Assembly: GCF_003419895.1 (NCBI RefSeq)
Contig: NZ_QPMM01000018.1
Location: 1 to 64,000 of the forward strand
DNA length: 64,000 nt
Reading direction: 5' to 3'
Origin: Chitinophaga silvatica
Lineage (GTDB): Bacteria > Bacteroidota > Bacteroidia > Chitinophagales > Chitinophagaceae
The notes under the pieces were generated by a model that was given only the letters and a program-made list of their open reading frames with translations, made no database searches and was not told the origin of the DNA. Shown here one piece after another: positions 8,031 through 15,782 of this stretch. A program made the position numbers and the translations under genes. Within the stretch, counting starts at the first letter, position 1. Each line of letters starts with the position of its first letter.

Positions 8031-8687
8031 ATGGCACACATAAAAGTGGCTATTGCGGATGATCATAAGATTTTTCGCAGCGGAGTAAGAAACACACTTA
8101 CTCCTTATGATAACATCAAATTCATTTATGAGGCTGATGACGGTCTTCATCTTTTGCAACTTATGGAAAAAGAGTTGCCAGACGTTATTTTAATGGATCT
8201 GAAAATGCCAAACTTAGATGGTATTGAAGCTACCATTAAGGTAAAGGAAAAATATCCTGAGGTAAAAGTTATTATCCTTACCATGTATGAGGATGATAAT
8301 TTTATTGTGCATTTAATAGAAAATGGAGCTAATGCCTACTTATTGAAAAATGCAGAGCCGGAAGAAATTTATGAAGCTATTTGCACCAGCCACGATAAAG
8401 GTTTCTACTTTAATGAAAACGTAAACCTGGCCTTGTTAAAGAAAGTTCTTCATAAAAATAAACAGCAATTCAAGCCAACTCTCAAGAACGAAATTCAACT
8501 CAACGACCGGGAACAGGAAGTACTTAAACTTATCTGTAATGAGCTTACCACTCAGGAAATCTCTGAACAGGTATTTCTCAGCCCTCGTACAGTAGAAGGT
8601 ATCCGACAAAAACTTCTTGAAAAAATAAATGTCAAAAATAGCGTAGGATTAGTGTTATATGCTTTCCGAAACGGTATTATCGAATAA
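8031..8687 (+). CDS. NarL/FixJ-family response regulator
   Basis: This 218-aa regulator has a receiver domain (1-120) with acidic pocket Asp10 and Asp11, phospho-acceptor Asp56 (DVILMDLKMPN) and the conserved Lys in AYLLKNAEPEE. A LuxR-type helix-turn-helix follows (about 155-215: LNDREQEVLKLICNELTTQEISEQVFLSPRTVEGIRQKL). It lies directly downstream of the HisKA_3 kinase, the usual partner type. Targets are unknown; the upstream inverted repeat suggests possible autoregulation. Confidence 0.93.
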   Translation: MAHIKVAIADDHKIFRSGVRNTLTPYDNIKFIYEADDGLHLLQLMEKELPDVILMDLKMPNLDGIEATIKVKEKYPEVKVIILTMYEDDNFIVHLIENGANAYLLKNAEPEEIYEAICTSHDKGFYFNENVNLALLKKVLHKNKQQFKPTLKNEIQLNDREQEVLKLICNELTTQEISEQVFLSPRTVEGIRQKLLEKINVKNSVGLVLYAFRNGIIE

Positions 8688-8733
8688 ACTATGTACTGTA
8701 GTAATATCTAATATTTAAACCAGACCTTCAATT

Positions 8734-9582
8734 ATGAGAACTATCAAAACTTTCGCTGCTACTGCAGGCGCAATGTTATTGCTCTACGCTGGTAGCACCC
8801 TGGCACAAGGAATCAAAATGCCTGCTCCAAGCCCTAAGCAAACCGTGAAACAAGACTTTGCCCTTTCTTCTATTGAACTGAATTATTCCCGTCCTCAAAA
8901 AAATGGACGTACTATTATGGGAGATTTAGTTCCTTTTGGTAAAGTTTGGAGAACAGGTGCCAATGGCGCTACTACTATCACCTTCGGAGAAGATGTAAGC
9001 TTCGGCGGTGTTCCGGTTAAAGCTGGTCAATATGGCTTACTTAGTATTCCTGGCGCTAAACAATGGACAGTTATACTGACTAAGAGCCTGGATGTAACCA
9101 GCCCTGCTGCCTACAAAGAAGAAAATGATGTAGCTCGCGTACAGGTAACTCCGGTTGCTTTGCCTTTTAGCCAGGAAAGCTTCTTCCTGGGCTTCGACAA
9201 TGTAAAATCTAATTCCGTGGAATTAGACATCATCTGGGATAAAACTAAAGTTCCTGTAAAAATTACTGCTGATATAGATGCTAGCATTACTTCTCAGATA
9301 GAATCAGCTATGCAATCAGATAAAAAGCCTTACTTCCAGGCGGCAGTTTATTATTTCGAAAATAATAAGGATCTGACCAAAGCTGTAGAATGGATTAATG
9401 AAGCTACCTCTCAAACTCCTGATGCTTTCTGGGTTTGGTACCAAAAAGCACGTATCAATGCGAAAGCAAAAAATACATCAGCAGCAAAAGAAGCAGCTCA
9501 GAAATCAATCGAATTAGCTACTGCAGCTAAAAACGATGATTATATTACTTTGAATAAAAAACTTCTGGCTACTTTGAAATAA
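8734..9582 (+). CDS. DUF2911 domain protein with C-terminal TPR-like region, secreted
   Basis: This 282-aa protein has a signal peptide cut near LYAGSTLAQG (about 25). Residues about 40-175 form a DUF2911 domain, shown by IELNYSRPQKNGRTIMG, LVPFGKVWRTGANGATTITF and KAGQYGLLSIPG. The remaining 100 residues are helical and TPR-like (AAVYYFENNKDLTKAVEWINEA, FWVWYQKARINAKAKN). It is probably periplasmic, and its biochemical role is unknown. It follows the response regulator by 46 bases, so it could be a target or a read-through gene. A strong terminator follows. Confidence 0.85.
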   Translation: MRTIKTFAATAGAMLLLYAGSTLAQGIKMPAPSPKQTVKQDFALSSIELNYSRPQKNGRTIMGDLVPFGKVWRTGANGATTITFGEDVSFGGVPVKAGQYGLLSIPGAKQWTVILTKSLDVTSPAAYKEENDVARVQVTPVALPFSQESFFLGFDNVKSNSVELDIIWDKTKVPVKITADIDASITSQIESAMQSDKKPYFQAAVYYFENNKDLTKAVEWINEATSQTPDAFWVWYQKARINAKAKNTSAAKEAAQKSIELATAAKNDDYITLNKKLLATLK

Positions 9583-9602
9583 TCATTTTTGGCCTAAATA
9601 AA

Positions 9603-9635
9603 AAAGGATGTCTCTACGCTGTAAAGACATCCTTT
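9603..9635 (+). terminator. Bidirectional terminator between DUF2911 and symporter genes
   Basis: AAAGGATGTCT (9603-9613) pairs perfectly with AGACATCCTTT (9625-9635), followed by a T run. It lies between convergent genes and can serve both. Confidence 0.9.
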
Positions 9636-9660
9636 TTTTGTGGGTATAAAAGCCCCAATA

Positions 9661-11355
9661 TTAAACAGCTTTTCTCGAAGCTAAAAATTGTTGAAGTATA
9701 TACGCTAATAACAACACCAGCAAACAGCCGATAGCGTTTAGCCAAAGGAATGAAACCCCACCTGTCCAATAAATAAGTAATACTACAGCTTCCGAAACAA
9801 TTGCTGCCCAGAAGGTAGCCGTACCTCCTACTTTCTTCATGTAAAAGGCTACCATGAAAATACCGAGTATTACACCATAGAACCATGAGCCCAAAACATT
9901 TACCACTTCAATAAGGCTTCCCAGGCTTCCTGCAAACTGTGCTACCACAATGCAAAACACTCCCCAGATCAATGTCCATAATTTGGAGATCTTCAGATAA
10001 TGCTCAGGTGTGGCATGCGGATTATATATTCGCTGGTACACATCAATGACGGTTGTTGATGCCAAAGAATTCAATGCGGCTGCAATACTTCCCCAGGCTG
10101 CCAGAAAAATTATCGCAATCAATAATCCAACCAGCCCCTTAGGTAAACTATTTACAACGAAGTGAAGGAAAATATAGTTGGTGTCGTTTGTATCGGCATT
10201 CGGATCTGCTTTTTTTATCAATGAAATAGCAGAAGCTCTGACCTCCTGGGAACGGAAATCTGTTTCCTGCAAAGCCTTTTTGGCCTGGCCAATACTTTGG
10301 TGGTTGTTCTGTTCCAAAGCTGAAGCCAGATCCTTTACCTGTTGTTGTTTTATTTTTCCTAAATCGTCGTACTGCTTTTCCAGTTCTTTCAATGCCGTTC
10401 CCTGTTCCGTGTTATGAACCCTGGCCAGCTGAGCCTCATTAAAAAATATAGGTGCTCTGAAATACAGGTAAAATACAAATACCATGGCGCCTATCAACAA
10501 AATCACAAACTGCATAGGTACTTTTACCAGGCCATTCATCAACAGCCCCAATCGACTCTCTTTTACTGATTTGGCTGTAATGTAGCGCCCTACCTGGGAT
10601 TGGTCTGTTCCAAAGTAAGATAATGCCAGGAAGAAACCACCAATTATTCCACTCCAGATATTGTATTTATCCTTCCAGTCGAATTTTGTGACGATTACAT
10701 TCAGCTTATCCATTTTACCTGAAACCTGCAGGGCCTGTTTAAACCCAATATCTGCAGGAAGTAAATGAACAACCATCCAGCCTGCCAGGAACATTCCTGA
10801 GAAGATGATGATTAACTGAATGGTTTGCGTATATGCTACGGCCCTGGTTCCACCAGCCACCGTATAAATAATAAGCATCCCTCCCATTATCATATTCGTC
10901 CAATAAAGGTTCCAGCCTAATAAAGAAGAAAGAATGATGGATGGAGCACAGATACTGATACCTGTTGACAACCCTCTTTGAATCAGGAATAAACTTGATG
11001 CAAGAGTACGTGTCTTCAGATCGAATCGTTGTTCGAGAAATTCGTAGGCTGTATAAACCTTTAATTTATGGAAGATAGGAACGAAAGTGATACACAACAC
11101 TACCATTGCTAGCGGTAACCCGAAATAGTATTGTACAAAGCGCATTCCATCCGTATATGCTTGTCCGGGTGCTGAGATAAACGTTATTGCACTTGCCTGT
11201 GTTCCAATAATTGAAAGAAGTACTATATACCAGGGCATAGATTGGTTATCCAGAAAATAACTCTCCATATTTCGCTGGCCCCGGCTTTTCCAAACGCCGT
11301 ATAGGATTATGATGGTAAGGGTGCCTACTAGAACCACCCAGTCTAATACACTCAT
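9661..11355 (-). CDS. Sodium:solute symporter (SSS family)
   Basis: This 564-aa multi-pass inner-membrane symporter starts with MSVLDWVVLVGTLTIIILYG, and SSS signatures include SIIGTQASAITFISAPGQAYTDGMRFVQYYFGLPLAM and VAGGTRAVAYTQTIQ. A charged loop of about 90 residues lies in the middle (ALKELEKQYDDLGKIKQQQVKDLASALEQ), which is unusual for the family. The start chosen is the ATG at 11355, because the stop of the preceding 43-aa gene overlaps it in ATGA. A longer frame to 11427 is possible but would swallow that small gene. It ends the deacetylase operon. The substrate is unknown, perhaps a sugar or acylated amino sugar. Confidence 0.88.
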   Translation of the reverse strand: MSVLDWVVLVGTLTIIILYGVWKSRGQRNMESYFLDNQSMPWYIVLLSIIGTQASAITFISAPGQAYTDGMRFVQYYFGLPLAMVVLCITFVPIFHKLKVYTAYEFLEQRFDLKTRTLASSLFLIQRGLSTGISICAPSIILSSLLGWNLYWTNMIMGGMLIIYTVAGGTRAVAYTQTIQLIIIFSGMFLAGWMVVHLLPADIGFKQALQVSGKMDKLNVIVTKFDWKDKYNIWSGIIGGFFLALSYFGTDQSQVGRYITAKSVKESRLGLLMNGLVKVPMQFVILLIGAMVFVFYLYFRAPIFFNEAQLARVHNTEQGTALKELEKQYDDLGKIKQQQVKDLASALEQNNHQSIGQAKKALQETDFRSQEVRASAISLIKKADPNADTNDTNYIFLHFVVNSLPKGLVGLLIAIIFLAAWGSIAAALNSLASTTVIDVYQRIYNPHATPEHYLKISKLWTLIWGVFCIVVAQFAGSLGSLIEVVNVLGSWFYGVILGIFMVAFYMKKVGGTATFWAAIVSEAVVLLIYWTGGVSFLWLNAIGCLLVLLLAYILQQFLASRKAV

Positions 11356-11483
11356 GAATAAGTTTTGGTGAAGCAATAAAAAAGCACAATCAGTAATAGC
11401 AACCAACCTATTACCAATACATACCAATACGTCCAGCTAGGAAATAAAGGTGGCTTTTCGTCTGTATTGTGTTTATTTTCCAT
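11352..11483 (-). CDS. 43-aa single-TM protein coupled to the symporter
   Basis: A short polar N-terminus (MENKHNTDEKPPLFPSW) is followed by one hydrophobic helix (about 19-38, YWYVLVIGWLLLLIVLFYC). The stop overlaps the symporter start by four bases (ATGA, 11352-11355), and it begins four bases after the preceding small gene's stop. Such coupling suggests a small accessory subunit for the symporter, comparable in position to the small proteins known beside some SSS transporters. Homology to those was not established. It was found by reading the gap by hand. Confidence 0.7.
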   Translation of the reverse strand: MENKHNTDEKPPLFPSWTYWYVLVIGWLLLLIVLFYCFTKTYS

Positions 11484-11487
11484 ATCT

Positions 11488-11664
11488 CTAGTCGTTAGAA
11501 CTACCTCTGGTCCACATTCCGGAAGTTAATAATCCCAGTGCAATACCTATGATTAATCCAACATGTACACGCTTAATACTAATACCCAGCAGCAAGCCTA
11601 TTGCTATACATAAGCCTGCTGCTATTCTTAAGCGAGGACGGTTTTGTTGATGCCTCTTTGCCAT
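11488..11664 (-). CDS. 58-aa two-TM small membrane protein
   Basis: It starts directly after the deacetylase stop (TAA then ATG, no spacing) and stops four bases before the 43-aa gene. The product has a basic N-terminus (MAKRHQQNRPRLR) and two hydrophobic segments at about 14-30 and 34-50. It may be an assembly or accessory factor of the neighbouring symporter, or an unrelated micro-protein. The uninterrupted packing in a four-gene operon supports it being real. No family was recognised. Confidence 0.68.
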   Translation of the reverse strand: MAKRHQQNRPRLRIAAGLCIAIGLLLGISIKRVHVGLIIGIALGLLTSGMWTRGSSND

Positions 11665-14145
11665 TTATCGCTTTTTTAAAGAGAGCAAGTTTACGAATAA
11701 TCTATACGCGCCCGGTACTCCGGCAGGTAATTGTCTGAAAAACGACAATCCGGTATAAACATAATTTCCCTTGCCATATTCTGCTATCAGCGTAGAACCA
11801 TCCATAGATGCTTCTCCTTTATCATTCATCTTAAATACTTTACTATAGGCTTTATCTACACCGGATGTAAAGTATAATCCTCTTTCCTGTACCCAGCCGC
11901 CGAAATCAGCATCTGTGATTTCATTTGGATAATGCAGTACAGCATCTTTAGGATTAATAAAGCTAACAGCTGCATTTTCATCCGTTACCCGATCTCTCGA
12001 CAAGGAGAAAGGATAAGGACCAAGATCATTAATGACCAACGGACTGTTTACATTATACTGAATTACCAGGTTACCTCCATTATGCACATATTCCATCAGT
12101 TTAGGTTGCCAGTATTTCATACGTGCATTTACGTTATAGGCTCTTACACCGGTGATAATCGCATCATACTTGCTTAAATCGCCAGACATAATTTCTTTCT
12201 CACCTAATTCAGTTACTTCATAGCCTACCTGGCGTAAAGAAGCTGCCACCATATCGCCAGCCCCCGGAATATAGCCGAGCTTATTACCATTATGTTTCAG
12301 ATTCACGGTAACCAATCTGGCCTCGGCCTGTGGGAATAATGTGATAAGAGGAATATGATCGTAACGGATCTGTTGCATATTTTGGGTATAGGTTTTACCC
12401 TCAGTATTCATAACAACAGTGAAAGTATCAGCTTTATTGGTGGTAACAGCTTTTGCCGGTTTAATGCTAAACTGTAAAGTCATTTCATCGTTTTTCTGAG
12501 CCAGATGAAACTCCTGATTATTATTTGTTGATATAAAGGATGCAGGTAATTTAAGTTGAATGGTTCCCTGCACATTATCTTTCATTGCCCTGAGCTTTAC
12601 TGCTACAGTAGCAGGATTTGTATCTGTGAAGATATATACCTGGTTGGCCACATCCGCCACTACAGGAGGTGCAATGATAAGCGGCTGGTAGAGCTCTCCC
12701 TTAACAGGATCGGTATATTTGTATTGTAGCGGACGATCTATTGAGAAATCCTGTCCGTCGATTGTCAGATTAATTTTAGCCTGTAATGCCGGTATATTTT
12801 CAGGATTTCCTACCAGTAATGGATCTGGAATATTGTACATGCCATACGGATGCTCACCTTCCAGCCAATATGGTTGGGAGAAAGGAGTGTTAGCAGGAAT
12901 GCCGAGAGTACGATTGATGGTAACCAGCTTATTATCTTCCAGTATCTGAGGAGCTGAAACGCCCGTATTTCCGGGAAGCATTATATTTTTTAGGGAAACC
13001 TTTACATCACTTCTGTTAATCATTTGCACGCTGGCCTCCATATTAGTTCCAGGAACCACTACAGGAGTAGTACTGTATGCTTCGGCCCAGATGCCTGCGC
13101 AGGCAAAAATCAGTTGATCTGTTTCCTTGAGTTTCTGCGTCCGCCAGTATCCCTGGGGTAAAGCTATAATTGCCTTTCTGATTTCCAGGAGAGCAGGTAC
13201 AGACGCCGCAGGATTTTCCATATTATAGGCTACTAAGGCTTTATCTACCATTGTACCAATGGCAGCTCCGCCCTGGATACGGCTCCAGGTAGTATTTACA
13301 CCGTCCATCAGCCCTGTTTTAGGAGTGCTTCCTTTAATAGTGAGGAAATACTCCTGTGAGGCGCCACGGGTTGCAGCAACTCCAAATCCCTGGCTTTTAT
13401 GCTGGGAGCGACTTTCAGCGGCAATTTCTCCAAATCCCTTACCCAGAAGAGGATTAAAGGCACCTACATCCATTTTGAACTGGTCGTCGGCAGTAGTGTT
13501 GATAGAGCCAAAGTTAAAAGTATTCCAAAGTATGCGTTTTGCCTGCCAAACCTGTACATATTTCAACTGCTCAGGAAATCTTTTGGGATCAGCGGCAGCG
13601 GCATATGCTTCTTCCGCCAGCATTGCAGATGCGGTATGGTGTCCATGTCCGGCTCGGCTATCTGCCGGGAAGCGGCAGATAATTACATCGGGTTGAAATT
13701 TACGGATCATATATACCACATCTCCCAAAATCTTCTCTCTATCCCAGATGGTAAAAGTTTCAGCCGGATTTTTTGAAAATCCAAAGTCCTGTGCCCTGGT
13801 AAAAAATTGTTCTGCCCCATCGATTCTTCTTGCCGCCAGTAGTTCCTGTGTTCTGATTAACCCCAGCAATTCAGCCTGTTCGTTGCCTATCAGGTTCTGA
13901 CCACCGTCTCCACGTGTGAGGGAGAGGTAACCGGTTCTAAAACATTTCTCCCTGGCCAGAAAACCTAATAATCGGGTATTCTCGTCATCGGGGTGGGCAG
14001 CAATATATAATACGCTACCAAGCGTATCCAGCTTTCTCATTTGAAGTCTGATATCAGCAGCATTCCAGACAGGAGATGGCTGTGCCCAGGCATAGTGGCT
14101 GAATAGAAATATAAACAGCAGTGTGGTATAGTGTCTTAAAACCAT
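11665..14145 (-). CDS. Secreted PIG-L family deacetylase
   Basis: This 826-aa protein has a signal peptide (cleavage near HYAWAQP) and is therefore probably periplasmic. The N-terminal 250 residues form a LmbE/PIG-L zinc deacetylase domain: AAHPDDEN with His51, Asp53 and Asp54, and GHGHHTAS with His167-His170. The rest is beta-rich, probably accessory binding domains, with a late segment resembling a glutamine-amidotransferase-like fold (YDAIITGVRAYNVN, GGNLVIQYNV). It would remove an N-acetyl group from a sugar. It leads an operon with two micro-membrane proteins and a sodium symporter, which may import the product. A TAnnTTTG box lies 26 bases upstream. Confidence 0.87.
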   Translation of the reverse strand: MVLRHYTTLLFIFLFSHYAWAQPSPVWNAADIRLQMRKLDTLGSVLYIAAHPDDENTRLLGFLAREKCFRTGYLSLTRGDGGQNLIGNEQAELLGLIRTQELLAARRIDGAEQFFTRAQDFGFSKNPAETFTIWDREKILGDVVYMIRKFQPDVIICRFPADSRAGHGHHTASAMLAEEAYAAAADPKRFPEQLKYVQVWQAKRILWNTFNFGSINTTADDQFKMDVGAFNPLLGKGFGEIAAESRSQHKSQGFGVAATRGASQEYFLTIKGSTPKTGLMDGVNTTWSRIQGGAAIGTMVDKALVAYNMENPAASVPALLEIRKAIIALPQGYWRTQKLKETDQLIFACAGIWAEAYSTTPVVVPGTNMEASVQMINRSDVKVSLKNIMLPGNTGVSAPQILEDNKLVTINRTLGIPANTPFSQPYWLEGEHPYGMYNIPDPLLVGNPENIPALQAKINLTIDGQDFSIDRPLQYKYTDPVKGELYQPLIIAPPVVADVANQVYIFTDTNPATVAVKLRAMKDNVQGTIQLKLPASFISTNNNQEFHLAQKNDEMTLQFSIKPAKAVTTNKADTFTVVMNTEGKTYTQNMQQIRYDHIPLITLFPQAEARLVTVNLKHNGNKLGYIPGAGDMVAASLRQVGYEVTELGEKEIMSGDLSKYDAIITGVRAYNVNARMKYWQPKLMEYVHNGGNLVIQYNVNSPLVINDLGPYPFSLSRDRVTDENAAVSFINPKDAVLHYPNEITDADFGGWVQERGLYFTSGVDKAYSKVFKMNDKGEASMDGSTLIAEYGKGNYVYTGLSFFRQLPAGVPGAYRLFVNLLSLKKR

Positions 14146-14170
14146 TAAACTTACGTGATTTACAGATTTT

Positions 14171-14178
14171 CAAAAGTA
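14171..14178 (-). promoter_or_regulatory. -7 promoter box of the deacetylase operon
   Basis: TACTTTTG on the minus strand fits TAnnTTTG, 25 bases before the start codon. No clear -33 box was seen. Confidence 0.55.
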
Positions 14179-14228
14179 ATAATTAATTGGAGGGGGAAAA
14201 AGGAAATATGATGAGCGATAAAAAAATA

Positions 14229-14256
14229 AAAGGTTCCGGCGATTTACCGGAACCTT
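14229..14256 (-). terminator. Terminator of the susCD transcript
   Basis: AGGTTCCGG (14231-14239) pairs with CCGGAACCT (14247-14255). The minus strand continues into a T-rich run, about 70 bases past the SusD stop. Confidence 0.85.
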
Positions 14257-14328
14257 CCTCTTTTTTCATAAGCAAAAACCAACCAGCATAAGTGCAAAAA
14301 CCAATTATTAACAAAGGCGGTTTAGATT

Positions 14329-15774
14329 TTAATTATATCCTTCGTTCTGCTGGTTGCGAATATTGGGGTTAGCATCCAGTTCTCTTTGTGGAATAGGCTG
14401 AATGACTTTCGTACTTGGCCATTCCACAGATATTATTTTGTTACTCGCCAGATATTTGGTGAATGAACGTTTATTTCTTATCAGATCAAATAAGCGATGC
14501 CCTTCAAAGGCAAGCTCTTTGCGTCTTTCAAGCAGGATCAGATCCAGTAGCTTAGCTCCGGTAGCAGTAACAGGTATAGCATTTACATCTGCTCTTTGTA
14601 CAACTATGTTTAAATCTGCCCTTGCCTTATCTTCCAATCCCAGATGTACTTCTGCTTCAGCCTTAATCAATAGCAGTTCAGCATAACGCATTACTTTAAT
14701 GGCTTCTGCAAATGTTGTTACATTACTATATTTAGTAATAATATTCGCTGGGTTCTCCCCTCCGTTTCCTGCTCTTTTTCCTTTTGTTAAAAATCCCAGT
14801 CTTACATCCGAGCCAGAATAAATATTAAATACATCGTTGGTGGCCAATACATCACCATATCCTTCCTGGCTGTATATATAACTTAGTCCGTCTGTATTTC
14901 GGTTATCAACTGCGGTATTAATTATTTCAAATATTGTTTCACCGTTCCCAATCATTTTAAAATCATTCACTAATTTCTCATTCGTTAGTAAGCTATATTT
15001 CTTACTATTCACTACCTCTTCAGCTTTTTCGAGGGCACCATTCCAATCTTCTTTATAAAGTAAAACTCTCGACAGTAGTGCTTTAGCACTGTAAATATTT
15101 ATTCTTCCTGATGAAAATGCACTACTACCACTTTTTTCAAAATTTGAAATTGCATTATTAAGATCAGAGATAATCTGGTTGTAAGTATCTTTTACATTGC
15201 TTCTGGCTGGAGATTGAACGGAATCTATCTTCGTTATTGTTACAATTGGAATTCCCAAATGTAAAGCTCCGGCTGTATAATTATAAGGTTGTGCAAATAA
15301 TCTGCAAAGGTCAAAAAACACCAAAGCCCTTAATGCATAGGCTTCAGCAACAATCTTGGTAGCTTCAATACTATCCTCCTTTGCAGGTAGCAGCGAGATA
15401 TGCGGACCATGAGTGATAATCATGTTGGCATTGGCAACAACACTATACATCAAATTCCAGCTATCGGTTGTATAGCTATCGTTGGCAGTAACAATGTACT
15501 GATCATGATTTCTATATCTGTTACTATTAATCACGCTGATGAATTCATTATCGGCACGTAAGTCGGGTAGCAATGGCATAGTGCGACCATAATAGTTTTC
15601 ATTCTGCAATAATGAATACACTCCATTAATTGCAGAACGTAATCCTGGCAGCTCTTTAATGGCATCATGAGTTTCAGTTGACTGAGGAGGTTTTAGCTCC
15701 AAAAAACCTTTACTGCAGGCCCCAAACAAATAGGCTAACAAGATTATTACAGCATATTTGAACACGGTACGCAT
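14329..15774 (-). CDS. SusD/RagB-family nutrient-binding lipoprotein
   Basis: This 481-aa outer-membrane lipoprotein has a lipobox LFGACSKG (Cys about 20). SusD features are ELKPPQSTET near the N-terminus, the helical pairs AEAYALRALVFFDLCRLFAQPY and GRINIYSAKALLSRVLLYKEDWNGALEKAEEVVNS, and the C-terminal VMRYAELLLIKAEAEVHLG and LILLERRKELAFEGHRLFDLIR. It caps the SusC barrel and captures the ligand. It directly follows its SusC partner (8-base gap). No glycoside hydrolase or peptidase lies next to the pair, so the substrate cannot be inferred. Confidence 0.95.
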   Translation of the reverse strand: MRTVFKYAVIILLAYLFGACSKGFLELKPPQSTETHDAIKELPGLRSAINGVYSLLQNENYYGRTMPLLPDLRADNEFISVINSNRYRNHDQYIVTANDSYTTDSWNLMYSVVANANMIITHGPHISLLPAKEDSIEATKIVAEAYALRALVFFDLCRLFAQPYNYTAGALHLGIPIVTITKIDSVQSPARSNVKDTYNQIISDLNNAISNFEKSGSSAFSSGRINIYSAKALLSRVLLYKEDWNGALEKAEEVVNSKKYSLLTNEKLVNDFKMIGNGETIFEIINTAVDNRNTDGLSYIYSQEGYGDVLATNDVFNIYSGSDVRLGFLTKGKRAGNGGENPANIITKYSNVTTFAEAIKVMRYAELLLIKAEAEVHLGLEDKARADLNIVVQRADVNAIPVTATGAKLLDLILLERRKELAFEGHRLFDLIRNKRSFTKYLASNKIISVEWPSTKVIQPIPQRELDANPNIRNQQNEGYN

Positions 15775-15782
15775 GAAATAAT

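Noticed and set aside
13259..13696. 145-aa plus-strand frame inside the PIG-L gene
   Set aside because: Antisense shadow of a clear enzyme; composition follows the opposite strand.
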